Under the pieces are notes generated by a model that saw only the letters and a program-made list of their open reading frames with translations, was not told where the DNA came from and searched no databases. This document shows, in pieces, positions 36,690-49,264 of a stretch of DNA of 64,000 nucleotides (positions within the stretch are counted from its first letter, which is position 1; each line of letters opens with the position of its first letter). Both the position numbers and the translations under genes were made by a program. The DNA is from Gibbula magus. Lineage: Eukaryota; Mollusca; Gastropoda; Trochida; Trochidae. Location of the stretch: the NCBI GenBank assembly GCA_936450465.1, contig OW388304.1, positions 8,562,700 to 8,626,699 of the forward strand, given 5' to 3'.

Positions 36690-38960
36690 CAATGTCTGTG
36701 TGCATTACACTCAATGTGAATCCTATAACATATTTGAAGAACCGAAATTACAGTCCGATTTACATGCACAGATCTTTCAAGCATAATCAACCTAGATTTG
36801 TCTTTTGTCTTTGGCTGATAGATTTGCGGTAATCGTGATGCAGTGTCCGGTTTTCGACCAGAACTACTTTTACATATATATCGTCACTATACTGAGTCGA
36901 CTGTCTTCAAATTGGTCATTTTCGGCAATATTCAGTACTTCTACGTACAATAGCACCATATATAACAGACCTGACCCCCAACAACACAATGTGAGCCAAA
37001 ACTAAAGTGTGAATTTCCTGTTCACACTTCAAAATGAAAGTCGAATTTGATGAACTTATATTTAAAACTCATAAGTCATATAAATTATCATGCTAATGGA
37101 CCTTTTTCCATTTAGGGTGATATTGCGTCTATCTGTTGTTGTCAGTCTTGCATTCTCACAGCATCGTAGAGTGGTCAAGGGGAACTAACTCTTCCACATG
37201 ACGCTTCAATAAAATCCTCATTATATCCAACATGTTCACGTTACACACAATGTTACTTGCTTTCCCCAATGCTTCAGCGGCATATAAATATAAGTTGTAT
37301 CGCTTCGATGCAAATACCTTAAAAGTGGTGTAACGATTTGTTTAAGTATAGACCTTTTAAGCGAAATAATTATAATTCTCCCATTTATAATGAACCTATG
37401 CCGGGAGTACAACAACTACACGTATGATATGTACCATTCATTCAAACAGTACAGACAAATCCATTTGGCATACGAAGTCTGACTTGGAAGACATAGACCA
37501 ACGTGTACATGAAGACACTACATCATCATCCTACCTGCCATCGGGAACCACCCCCATTGACAATGTGTAGTCTACAACGAAGACAAAACATTACTACCTG
37601 ATTTAACCCATGCAGTATTTCCCTCGCTTTGTTGTGCCAAGATAGTGAATCGCTGTACCAGAAATGCATAGCGGGCCTTGATTTCTAAACACAGATTTCT
37701 TAAATATATACTGTAAGGCCTAAATCATCCAGTAATGAAGACTGGCAAGAGTTATGCCTTGCATTGGGAAGTTGGATTTTGTATGTATTGCTGTAATTTA
37801 GGGGAAGATTTATGAAGACACGTACCCTAAAAACTGAGAAAGTGGATTTTCTTTGAGATTTAAATTTTTAACTTATTAGACCCAAATCTCATTAAAGAAG
37901 TCGAAAATTCAAAATCGGCAAAACGACAAACGTACCATAATATTTCAAGACATCATCTTAAATTATTGGTTGCATGTAGAGAACTATTCAAAAATACAAC
38001 CAAAAAACGTAGCCAGTACGCTAATGTTGACAGTGTTGCCAGTATGAATTTTTAGATGAATAAAAGTTCAAAAACAATTCAAAACAAATTAACATACAAA
38101 ACAAAATAAGTTTTGAACATTTAAAATTATATTAAAGTCAAAAAAATTTTTCATTGGTGGATTTGAACTCCTTCTGTTACATGTCGCTGGATTAGAAATC
38201 TGACACTCTACCATGAGACCACCAATCCGATTCAATTAACAAACGAAAATTAGTGATTATATTTATACATCTATAAGACACTGTTTTGTTCGGATAATAT
38301 TTATCGAAATTAAGGGAATTTATGTAGCTTTTGTTGATATTTTGTCCAAGATCATTTCTTTGCTCTTTGGAGTATCATTATGCATTGATGCAACTACGTC
38401 AACATACACTGTACAGCAAACGTGTAGGTTATTTCAGCATGAGCGACAATTAACATCATTATAAATATTCAGAACCGAAACTACACGTCCCATTGACATG
38501 CACAGGCCTTTAAAACAATATAAACCTACACTGTCGTGTTTGTGTGTTTTAAATGGGTTTCCCATATCAAATTCGATCGTCTAATAGATTTGCGTTAATC
38601 GTGGTGCAGTGTCCGGTTTTCGATCAGAACTACTTTTACATATTGGCCTATATTGTCATTATTCTGAGTCGACTATCTTCAAATTGGTAATTTTCGGCAA
38701 CAGTCAATATTTCTCGATACAATAACACCATCTATAATCTTTAGCAGGACTGATCCCCCAGCAAAACAATGTATTTCAAAACGAAAGTAGGAATTTCCTA
38801 TGTTTACACATCAAAATGAAATGGACTGCATTGTCTCCTAATTGCTTCCGGGTTGAAGTAAAAGTTCTTAGCTATGTCCGATGCCTCTACAATAGAAATT
38901 ACTTAAAATCAAATTATGAGTGGTCTATTGTCTAGTGACGCTTCAATAAAATCTTCATCA
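36690..38960 (+). repeat. Dispersed repeat, two copies in this interval
   Basis: About 36690-37250 and 38460-38960 share CCGAAA.TACA.GTCC, TGCAGTGTCCGGTTTTCGA and CTTCAAATTGGT.ATTTTCGGCAA segments. Further partial copies lie at about 41000-41350, 52560-52690 and, reversed, 58690-58860. Confidence 0.65.
38155..38230 (-). tRNA. tRNA-like sequence, probably a pseudogene
   Basis: The minus strand has 7-bp acceptor-like ends ATTGGTG/CACCAAT, a D-arm-like CTCATGGTAGAG, a loop TTTCTAA and a B-box-like GTTCAAATCC. The anticodon and T stems pair poorly, so a functional tRNA is unlikely. Confidence 0.3.
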
Positions 38961-40159
38961 AGTCAGTTCAAATCAGACTTATTAAAATATTCAAAATGAC
39001 CATACTTTGAAACGTGATTGTGAAACAAGTATTAGGAGTTTACTCAAAATATAACAAACTTGTTATTCGCGAATACTTCAGCTGCATATAAATCTAAGAT
39101 TCAGAGCTCAGGTGCAACTGTCTTCAAAGTGGTGTTTCCGCAAAAGTGCATAATCAAAAAAGGTTAAAATTCAATATGGCGTCGAAACCACGTGACCTAC
39201 GACTTCGCAATGGTAACATATTTTGCTTGTCTAGTTATTAAGCATCTTTTAAAACAAGTTGCGAGTCTCTAGTATGTCACTGGGATTATTTAGACCCAAA
39301 TTTAACATGTCAAAATTAGACAAATTTTAAGAAAATCAAAATGGCGGCTTAACCACGTCATTTTGTCATGATTTACTTTTTTGCTTGTATTGCTCCTGCG
39401 CATCTTTTGAAACAAGTTTCGAGTCTCTATATTGATTTTGAAGATTTACCCCATGTTAAAGTTTTTCTTTATTATGACCGGAAATGACTGTTCGCGAGCG
39501 ATTTTATTATTGATTCATAAAGACCATAGTCCTGTCTTACTCTCCTGAAAAAATCGTTCAATTCCATTAATAGGTTTTTGAATTATGGCCCTTTGAAGTT
39601 TGCGATTTTCAAAAATTGTCGGACTTTGAAAGGTCACTGTGAAAAAAGTATAAGAGGTACGCTAATGCTTTGGAGTATCGTTTAATCACCGACCCTTTAG
39701 CTACACATATATGCAAGTTTGAGCTCTTAGATGCTAGTATCTTCAGAGGAGAAGATTGCCAAAGGTGCATGGGGTCGGAAAATTGTAAAATGTGTCTAAA
39801 ATCAAAATGGCGGAAAAACCACGTGACTTACGAATTCGCCATGATTTACTTTTTTGCTCGCATGGTTATTGCGCATCTTTTGCAAAAAGTTCCAAGTCTC
39901 TAGCTGCATTTTGACATTTTTTCCCATGTTAAAAATCGAAATTTTGATTCAAACTGGACCTTTAATGGGTGAAATAATTGGGCCCAAAAGCTAAATTTAA
40001 TTAGTTCGTACTAAGGGCTGTCAGACTGTAAAGTTTGGTTGAATTATCTGCAACCGTTTCTGCAGAATAGGTGTCACAAAATCGGTGCAAATAAAAAAAA
40101 CAAAAAAAAACACGCCAATAACAATAAGGATTCTGCCCCAAAGGGCAGAATCCTTAATA

Positions 40160-40575
40160 ATGGATTTGTTGAGCGCCTAATTTCCAACTCATGGCTGTTC
40201 AACGGCGCTGGAACATGTCTAGACGTGTTAGTGTTCAGAAAAGAGGTGGGTTTTCAGTTGAGAACGGAATGAGGTGACGTTCTCTGTACATCTGAGTTTG
40301 TATGGGAGAGATTTCCACAGTACTGGGGCTGCCACTGAGAAGGCGTCACCACCGATCTTAGTTCTAGTAGTGGGAACAGACAGCAGTCGACTAGATTCTG
40401 ATCTGAGCTTCCTGGGCGGGCAGTACTCGGTGATGAGTTCCCTGATGTAGGCGGGGAAGTCTGGTTCGTGCACAGCTCTGTGTGTAAGCACGAGGATCTT
40501 GAACTTGATCCGCTGATGGATTGGCAGCCAGTGAATGCTATGTTCATGATCGTAAATATAAATCTTATTCATCAT
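40160..40575 (-). pseudogene. CR1/L2-like LINE C-terminus and 3' end
   Basis: Minus-strand residues HWLPIHQRIKFKILVLTHRA, then SVAAPVLWKSLPYKLR and FRSQLKTHLFSEH are the conserved tail of CR1/L2-type reverse transcriptase proteins. The 3' untranslated part ends in a GGCGCTCAACAAATCC-like tail and ATTATT near 40160. It is truncated upstream. Confidence 0.75.
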
Positions 40576-43500
40576 GAGAGCCTAACTATAATTCTTGCTG
40601 TAAGCAATGTCTCAACCGTGTCAAAGGATGTCTGTAAGCTTGGAAAATATGTTTTAATTTCTATTTTCATGCAATATATTCACGCAGATAATTGCTGCAA
40701 TAGTGTCAAATGGATTCTAACCATATCTCACTCAGTCACTCATTCAGTATATAAATAGAGTCTTTTTGACATGGTTTTAGTTTTAGAATGTGGCGGAGAT
40801 TAAATGGATATAACTTCATAACGATCATAACGATTTGCTGAATATCGTTTCTGTTAGTGAAAACATTGCAGAAAGTGGGTAACTGAAACCTGACGGAAAG
40901 ACGAATGAACAAGAAATGTGCGGAAATATTGTTGAAACTATTTGCACAGTACAATTTGCATCATGTCTCTCAAAGATTTACACATTGAAGAAATTAAAGG
41001 TGTATCCATTGAGTAGCATACAATTGTATTTGGTTTAAATATGTTCCAACACACGATATGCACTAATTTCAGTTCAAATTATTTCAAGCAGCGTGCATAT
41101 TCATCTCAAATCGCAAACTATATAACAATTACAAGTTTCCAATTGAAATCAAGCAACATCATTATACAAGTGCAGAAACCAAAACTACACGTCCCGTTTA
41201 AATGCACAGTAGTTATGAGACCTAATACAGAGTTTTAACCGTTGTCAATCAAAGTTGTCTGTTTGTCTGTTGTAAAGATGTTTCCAAAATAATGTTTGAC
41301 TAATTGACGCGCGCGACACGCGGTGCATTGTCCGGTTTTCGATCAGAAATCAATCAACACAACGGATGTCCCTTTAAGTAAATTTTGCTCCAGAGACAAC
41401 GGGAGTCTAGTCTGCAGTTTCTGCTTTCCCCTTGATTCCACAACTACAGTTTGTCAATTATTCTAATTATCTGTAACATCAACGCATGCTTCTCAAGAAG
41501 ACACTAAACTGTTGAAAGGCATTCTAGAATTTGGTAGTATAGAGTTAAAGATGGGTGTATGGATTATTTTTTAGAACAGCAGCATTATATGTTTATATGT
41601 TTATATGTTTACCAATTAGTGTCGTTCTAAGATTTATTTAGGAATCTGTTTTGCCATTCTCAGTTATCAGTGATATACATGTGAACAAAATGTATGTATC
41701 TATTGTGATGCAAATGACATTAATACAAGAAAACTGAATCCTGGGATGAAAGTTAGAATTAGTGAAATATTCTGTCCTACACCTACAGCTGAATGTGAAC
41801 TGTTGACATAGCGTCACTATCAAAGTAATGGTGTGTGTTCTCAAAGATGTCCATGTAAAGTTACAAATATGTATATCATATGGATAAATACATTCAACTT
41901 TGATGTGTGAGAAGCACAATTATAGAAACCAGGGTTAATTGCACTGTTGTTCCTTGGAAGTGGAAATGTTGAGTTGTATGTTCTTTACTGTTAAGAGTGA
42001 AAACAAGAGCAAAAACATGTATGGCGTCACATTGATATTCACATGTGTCTAAACGTGTGTACTGCTTTTAGATGGTAAATGATTTGGTAAATTCGTCATG
42101 TTATTACACTGTTGTTGATATCTCTTATATAATGTTGACGAGTAATAGACAACATTCTTACCTTGAAATACAATTTGTATTACATATTAAATGTCAAATC
42201 ATTAACTCGTAAGAATTCTTATCACAATGAAAATGGTTTGTTTTCGGCTACTTCTTGCATTGCATGTCAGATGTAAGGTAACGACAGCCTGACTACCGAT
42301 AAAGACAATATATACTTTTACATGATCTGTCTGTAGTTAACACTGAACCATTCTAGACTGAAGTCCATTTAATGACTCTTTTAACTCTAAGTCAATTTAA
42401 GTTCTTCATTGTATTCTATACATTTGAGTTACATGCATTATAAGTCAACAGTTCAATAATAAGTTAATTAGATGCAAGGGTGATTGATTTTAACGTAAAT
42501 TATCATCTCGATTGGATGTGACATACATAACATATTGAGCAAGTTTATTGCTATCAGTAGAAAGGGTGTTTTTAAACCAGTAAGTCATATACTTATCTTG
42601 CAGACTGAAGCAGATGAAATGCTTGTTCTTCATTATTTAACATGACTGTGAAAATATATGTATTATCAGGTCTTCACACAATCAGAATTATAATATTGTT
42701 AATTCGTAAATCAGTCTCCCAGGAACGCATACACTTAAAGGTTTACTAAATAGGAAAGAAAACATCATAGAATATAATCAATAAAATAGACAGAAACATG
42801 AAACAGAATGTTTAAACAAGACTAAATGTGGTTCACTGAAATCGATGATGCCATCAAGCGCGCAATGGGTCCTACTTCAGTGTCCTCATCCACGACAATC
42901 TGCAGCTGCATACAGAAAGTTTGTTCACCTTCATGGGTATTTTAGTGCTAAAATCATGTAGTTTGGCATGTCTTTGAAGCATCATATCAACGCGAAAACA
43001 AGATCGATCATTTTGCATTTTTGCATTATAAGGAGACAGTTGAGTGTTCCATAACATTATCTGTTTTGATAGCTCACAGTAAACAGTTACATCTCTTTGA
43101 AATGACCAGGGGTCAATCTTCTCAAAACTACACTTTGTTTTGTCTTCTGTGAAATATTCAGTAAGTGATCAACTGGGTCTAACATACATCATATATTTCC
43201 TCTTACACTAATTCAATGTATTTTTGATGAATTTGTTCTCACTTAGTCAGTGTGTGATGTAATGTAATTGACGTTACAATGAACATAAATTTACATGATA
43301 TTTGGACTAAGATGCTCATGTAGGTGAACAAACTTTCGGTACGCAGCTGTATTGATACCTTAAATTATCACTCAACAAAATAAATATCTTACTTCAAAAC
43401 GTGAAAGAGTTACATTACGATTGAGTGTCGGGGTATAGTTTGCCTAAATAAGCTTGAGGATTACTCAAAATGAGATTATGATTTGGTGCCTTTGGTATAA

Positions 43501-43739
43501 CATGGTCAAAGGTTTCCTTTTGCCAAACAAAACGATAAAGTTCGAAAATGTTGTCGAAACGTTACAAAAATCGTTTGAAAATAAATACATTTTTTAACAA
43601 ACTCAACATTTGAAAAGTTTATATTATGGCAAAATAGAAATTATGTTGACTGAAAGCAAAGATAAGGAGGAACTATTTTATGTCAATCTACCATGATAAT
43701 CACACTGTTCATTTGCATATAATAATGCAAAAAAATGTA
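40576..43739. other. Repeat-derived spacer, no gene seen
   Basis: Contains a partial copy of the dispersed repeat (about 41000-41350) and the block similar to 35530-35680. Nothing else recognised; reading frames lack domains. Confidence 0.4.
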
Positions 43740-43770
43740 GTTGCAAGCGACGATAAAAGGATTCAGCGCT
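43740..43770 (-). repeat. Second copy of the family-3 3' end
   Basis: GTTGCAAGCGAC hairpin followed by AAAAGGATTCAGCGCT mirrors the end at 36143-36175. No matching 5' hairpin was found to its right. Confidence 0.45.
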
Positions 43771-44884
43771 ATATGTAGATAACATTTTATAATAAAAGGT
43801 AAATTAATGATTGTTCAAAATTTCATGTATGTGAAATCAGATAACTAAACCCTTCAGATGAAAATTTACACAATCACGCAGTGTAGCATAGTGTAGGGCA
43901 ACCAGTTCTCCTGCTCTGTTGAATGTGTATACAGAGGAATCAGACCGTATTAATGAACTAAGATGATCATCGTGGAAAACTTGTCATCCAAATATGGAAA
44001 CTGCACATGAGGACAAAAACAGACACAGACTTAGAATGGAGAGATGTTTACGAAGGAATTGAAGCCTCACGTATTCAAAGAAATAACAAACTAAGAAGAT
44101 ATTCATAGAAAATGGTCATCCAAGACACCATCAAAGGAGAGAGGATCATATGATCTAAAATATGCCAACTGCACAAGAATACAATATGTAGAGGAAGACT
44201 TAAAATGGATTTTGAAAATGGAGAGATACATTTTAGAATTGAAACCACACATATACACAGACATCTGTTCTAGTGGATGTGATTAAGTTTGAAGACATAT
44301 TGGTTTACTTTGTTACTTTATCTATTTGATTTTGCCATCACAATCTAATTTTACCTCCTTAAACCGTAAATAAGTATAATTCCTAAACGTTTAACTGGGC
44401 ATCTTGCATGCACAGAGGAAATATAACATTGTTCTCAGGAGTCATAGATTAACATTTCAAACATATATTGTTAAAATTTCACACATCAAAGGAGCAGTTG
44501 ATGGTATTAGAACGATATATACTATTTCATATGTATATAAGTATCTGGGTGATGGTTAGCTCAGCTGGACACATGATAATTTGTAAACCAAGCATCATTT
44601 TAGCACCATTCTTAATTGACGCTATGCATTTGCAGGTCACTTATGACATGCTGAGGTTAATTAACCTACCATGATTAATACTGCCCTATCAACCCTAAAA
44701 TAAAATCGTAAACGACATTCATTTAGCTGTACAGCTGATATTTCCAATGTGTCCATATGGCAACGAGACAATAATACCAAGGTATTTGAGTATGCTTCAT
44801 GACATCATACTGTATTAATATCATAAGTACAGACATTTTGAAAGCTCCCGAATTTGATTTACAAATTACAAATTTGACCTCAAG
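43771..44884. other. No gene recognised
   Basis: Contains a weak two-copy repeat (about 43990-44100 and 44155-44265). Confidence 0.35.
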
Positions 44885-45047
44885 AGGTGAGGTGAGGCGA
44901 GTTGGGGTTTAACGCCGCATTCAAGAGTACTCCACTTATATCGCGGCTGCTAGTATTATGGCAGGGAGAAAGCCCGCAACGCTACGTGGCTATGCATTGC
45001 AGTGAAACCTGCGAGCAGCGGCTGGAACTACTACTCTCAAGAGATCC
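44885..45047 (-). mobile_element. SINE fragment
   Basis: Shares GGGGTTTAACGCCGC, TATATCGCGGCTGCTAGTAT and GTGAAACCTGCGAGC with the copy at 57001-57297; the tRNA-related head is missing. Confidence 0.7.
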
Positions 45048-45209
45048 ATGTTATATATGACCAATTGCACATGTCATATCACTTTTTACGAAACAGGAGT
45101 TAATTTTTTTATTGCCTGAAAGAAAGAAAATAGATTCTAAAAAAATGCATGAGTTTCGAGTGTAATACTTTCTTTATTTTTCCTTCTACTCCATTTGAAT
45201 CGCGAATAA

Positions 45210-45450
45210 TACAGTAGAACACGGATATAGCGAACGTGGATAAAGTGAACACAGATGAACCTACCAAACGGATATAGTGAACGTGGATAAAGTGAACACA
45301 GATGAACCTACCAAACGGATATAGCGAACGTGGATAAAGTGAACACAGATGAACCTACCAAACGGATATAGCGAACAAATTTATAAGAACTGCCGTCAAA
45401 AGACCAATCTACTATGCCAAAGCCGGATAGCATACAGCGGATATAGCGAA
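45210..45450 (+). repeat. 47-bp tandem repeat with pogo-like end
   Basis: Units start at about 45221, 45268, 45315 and 45362, each with CGGATATAG(C/T)GAACGTGG and GTGAACACAGATGAACC. The start TACAGTAGAAC..GGATATAGCGAAC resembles ends of pogo/Tigger elements. A final GCGGATATAGCGAAC lies near 45438. Confidence 0.75.
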
Positions 45451-45479
45451 CTGAATTCTTTGTAATTTGGATTTCGTTT

Positions 45480-47210
45480 TATTCGTATTCTACCGTAGTC
45501 AGAAAACTGCTCACTCCTTTAACAATTATTTCAAAAAGTAAACTTACGATGTAAAAGACGTGAACATGCTTTAACTGTTACCAGGTAACTTAATAGGTGT
45601 GCATGTGCTCATATTAAAATATTGACTCGGTTATTCTCAAACATAATGCTTATAAAACATGTTTTGTACTCATGAAATAATCTCATAATACAATATACAT
45701 AACATAATGTCGTAAAACATCCGCTAAAGCTTTCAGTTTGTCAATTATGGACACAGATACATATTTTGACAGCAATTGACCAAATACATGTGTGTTACAG
45801 CTTCAGATTGTATTTCATTCAGTTACTCCACCTAACATTGACTTTTTAATCATGAAGAATAACAATTCTTTTTTTTTTACAAATTTCACAGATCACAGTG
45901 ACATCGGTGCGCAATGCAGCCAATTGCAACACACAACAACCTTATGTGAAAGATTAAGCGGCTCTTTAAAGTCTCTGAATGATAGCTTCATCAGCTGAAG
46001 CGGAAACTTGAATCCTGAACACCAATGGTTATCAGAGGACACCACCAAGTATCGATCTGCTTAATCCAGCGAACTAATTGATATTGTGTATTATAAACCA
46101 ACTGACTGTCCATTGATGGCATGGTTTGACAGCATTTTTAATTGAAGTCATGCATTTGCATGTCACTTATGTCGTGACAAAATAATGACTTGATTATTGA
46201 TAAGATGCCCTTTTGTCATTAAATTAGCATCGAAAATAGGTTTAATTCCCATTATAGCGAATGTTTTCTAATGATAACATAAAGGGAGAGTTACACATTG
46301 ATATTGAAACTTGACGGTCAAATTGTATTTAAAAAAAGAACAATCCTGTCACTTAAATGGCGAGTACATAAATCACTACAGTCGTCTTACAGTCTGAATG
46401 GTTTTTAGAAGAGGAATACATATGAACAGGACTACTTGCTGAATATTTTCAACATTAAAGATATCTATTTTCATAATAAAGAAATTGTTACCCAGAAAAT
46501 TGTCCTGTTCCTAAAGTCGTTTTTTAATCTCTGCCAGAAGAACAATTGAAGAAGATTTCGTGGGAACAGGATTACCCTTGAATGGGAAAAAATCGGTACT
46601 CTGTTGAGGACGAATGTAACAAGGAAAACCATTGGCTCACGATCTGTTAACCATTTATAAATATTGTACTGCTTGCTACGTGCATATTCTAATACTGTGT
46701 ACATGCTTGTCCTGGAATTACTTTCCATGCACATGCTGTGACAGGCCTGGCAAGCGAGTTGCCTATGTTAAGGTCATCAAAGCCATTTCATCTTTCAAAG
46801 TAGAAGATTTGTGTAAAATATTAACATAATCCAGTAAACTGTTCTTGAAATATCACGCTGTAGCAAGCCGTTTTTACTGAAATAAAGTGATCACACAAGA
46901 AGGTCGATAAGTGTTATCAATGGTTCAATAATATTCTTCAATCAATAAAAATAGTTCTAAACTGAATGTACATTTTTCGGTTAAACTTCATGGTTTATGG
47001 CGAGCTCGGAAGATTTCCCCTGAAAATTTATGTAGCCTTAAAATGATAACATTTTGGTATAAACAAGAAACAACTGATATCCCAACGAATTACTCATCAA
47101 ACCTATATAGACTTTTGAAATATAATGATTCCCTTAATGTTTGTAATCCCTAGTTCTGTTTTATCAAAACGCTTTTTAATCATTGTGGATTGAAAAATGT
47201 ATTTTAAAAC
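45480..47210. other. No gene recognised
   Basis: AT-rich. A fragment of the 18.4/56.4 kb dispersed repeat is at about 46910-47010. Confidence 0.35.
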
Positions 47211-47213
47211 CCC

Positions 47214-47800
47214 ATGTGTTACTCAATTAACTATATTGTAACATTAGTAGAGCGTGTTTTAAAAGATCAATTCATACAGAGATGGCAATGCGATGTCTCC
47301 AGCAGCTCTAAAGGATACTATTATAAGTTTTTTAAACACTCAATATCTTTTAAACCATACCTTTTACTATCTAAATCTATAGCCTACCCTATATTTCTAT
47401 TCAGAACAAGTAATCACATTTACCAGTTGAAACAGGCCGATGGAAAGGCATCACACGCGAAAACAGAAATTGCCCTCTCTGTAATTTCCCATCAATAGCA
47501 GACGAGTTCCACTATTTATATAAATGTTTAGCTTTTACCAATGTAAGAACCATGTATATACCAGAATATTTATGTACCTTTCCAAATATCCATAAAATGA
47601 AATCATTGCTTTGTACAAAAAAACTCTCAGTACTAAAAGATTTATCCAAATTTATCGCTATTGTAAATGCTAAAATGAAAAGAATTATGTAAACTGACTT
47701 TCACATATTGTATCTAATTCATTGTTATATATTATATATGTGCTCTTGTACCACCGTCGGTGGATATACAGAGAATAAAGAATTGAATTGAATTGGTAAC
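47214..47800 (+). pseudogene. LINE C-terminal remnant with 3' tail
   Basis: Encodes LKDQFIQRWQ, FRTSNH and, after a frame change near 47490, IADEFHYLYKC and KFIAIVNAKMKRIM followed by a stop at about 47690. This is the C-terminal zinc-knuckle region (C..C...GDEFHY...C) of a LINE reverse transcriptase protein. It ends in AATAAAG and an ATTGA repeat (47775-47800). Confidence 0.65.
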
Positions 47801-47925
47801 TATTTTTGCTATGGATAGGGCTTATCAGATCATCTAATGCCATGAGCCCCTGGCAAAATTCAAACCCCAGACCTTTTGACCCGAAGCCAAACAAGCTAAC
47901 CACTGCACTATGACGCCTCTCTGTA
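47800..47925 (-). mobile_element. tRNA-derived SINE head
   Basis: Minus strand: A-box-like TAGTGCAGTGGTTAGC and B-box-like GGGGTTTGAATTTTG with GGGTCAAAAGGTC between. The same tRNA-like sequence heads the SINE at 57001-57297. Confidence 0.55.
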
Positions 47926-48120
47926 ATGTAGAAGTCAACTTTTTGTGCGGACAAGAAAACCAAATAGCCCAGTGTGATTGTACTTGTAACTGACTATGTA
48001 AAACACAAATAGTCCTATAACTATTATAATTGTCTCGCCAAGTCTCTGGGTTTTTTTTCAGGTTGAGATGTATATATAAGGAAATACTTAGCTGGTTCGT
48101 AATCTGTCATCACCTTGAAA

Positions 48121-48400
48121 AATAGAGCCATGGGCTCTATAGCTCATCAGGGTTTATATTGTTTAATGATGAAGACTGAAATAGATTTTTAGGTCATGGC
48201 ATTTGAGACATTCTAGGTCTTCTCCACAAAGACCTAGAAGAATGTAATATTGTGCAATATAACAGCCTTCTAGGTCTTTTTGTTCTGGAGTAGAGGATGA
48301 AAATAGGTTTTTAGGTCATGGCCTGTGAGGCCCTTATTTGGGGCCCCAGGGTCACATAATCTACAATTAAGAATCCCCATTACATCTCAACCTTCTACCT
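48121..48400 (+). mobile_element. TAGCTCATCA-family element, 5' part only
   Basis: Starts with hairpin AGAGCCATGGGCTCT and TAGCTCATCAGGG, includes about one 145-bp satellite unit, and stops near 48400 without the other end. Confidence 0.6.
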
Positions 48401-49250
48401 TCTAGCGTAACAGTATATTGTATAAACTTCAATAATAAATGGCAAATTTAGGAAAGAAAATACAGAATACGTGCTACAGTGACTTTAACATACATGCACT
48501 AATACTGACGGATTCAAGGGTTCTTTTTGACCATGCAAAGGTCACAAAAATCAATAAGGTGTTTCCTGGGAGAAGTTCTATAAAGTTCTATGAGGTTTTT
48601 TGATGTTAGATAGTTCAACGACCGATTCTTGGAATGGGTGGTTAACAAGGGTAAAATGTCAATGTCTCTTTGCAATCGTGAAAATGAAGGTCGAGGTCAC
48701 AGAATTCTATGGGATAGATCCTTTGTTTTACTTACATTTCATGCAATTCATGTATTTCATAGGGATGTACGGATTGCCAAATGCTAAACGCACGACGGGC
48801 ATTAACAAAGCTTTCTTTGAGAAAATCTCAGAATAAAAATGAAATATATAACGGCTTCATATCTAAGAACAGAGATGTTTCAATGGTCATAACGCCTTTA
48901 TTATATACACCATATACATTACGCCATAAGCTCATCTACGAAAATCACACAGACAAATGTATAATTATGACAAAAAGAAGCATTTTGAATACTCATGAAA
49001 ATGACTTCTGCATTTTAAGGTCCTGTTTCCTTTAATCTACAAAGAAACGTCAACATAAATAAATATCAGCTTAAACAGATTCCACGAAGCGACACATACA
49101 TGAAGCGATAAATTAAATAGGTAAATTTGAATGAAACACTGAAAACAATTGAAGACACGAGGTGTTGGGAAAATGGTAAAAAATGGCAAAATGTTGATGA
49201 CCCAACATTGAAAAAAAATCACACAAAAATAAGTGCTGGTGTTTAGGTGA
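48401..49250. other. No gene recognised
   Basis: Includes a fragment of the 18.4/56.4 kb dispersed repeat at about 48410-48480. Reading frames of 60-84 codons show no domain. Confidence 0.35.
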
Positions 49251-49264
49251 ATAATTAGGTTAAA

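Larger units (their letters stand above)
36141..40155 (-). mobile_element. Possible third Helentron-like family
   Basis: At the right end (5' on the minus strand) is the perfect 13-bp-stem hairpin AAGGATTCTGCCC/GGGCAGAATCCTT (40126-40155) next to ATTATT. At the left end, a related subterminal GCAGAATCC (36160-36169) is followed outward by the hairpin GTCGCTTGCGAC (36143-36154) and (TTA)n. The architecture parallels family 1, but the two ends may not belong to one element. The inner sequence includes repeat copies at 36690-37250 and 38460-38960. Confidence 0.4.

Noticed and set aside
38155..38230. Functional tRNA gene
   Set aside because: Acceptor ends pair, but the anticodon and T stems do not; kept only as a low-confidence tRNA-like sequence.
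40126..40155. Rho-independent terminator
   Set aside because: The hairpin has no bacterial context and fits a mobile-element end better.
40039..40758. Plus-strand frames across 40.0-40.7 kb
   Set aside because: Opposite to the LINE C-terminus; no domain.
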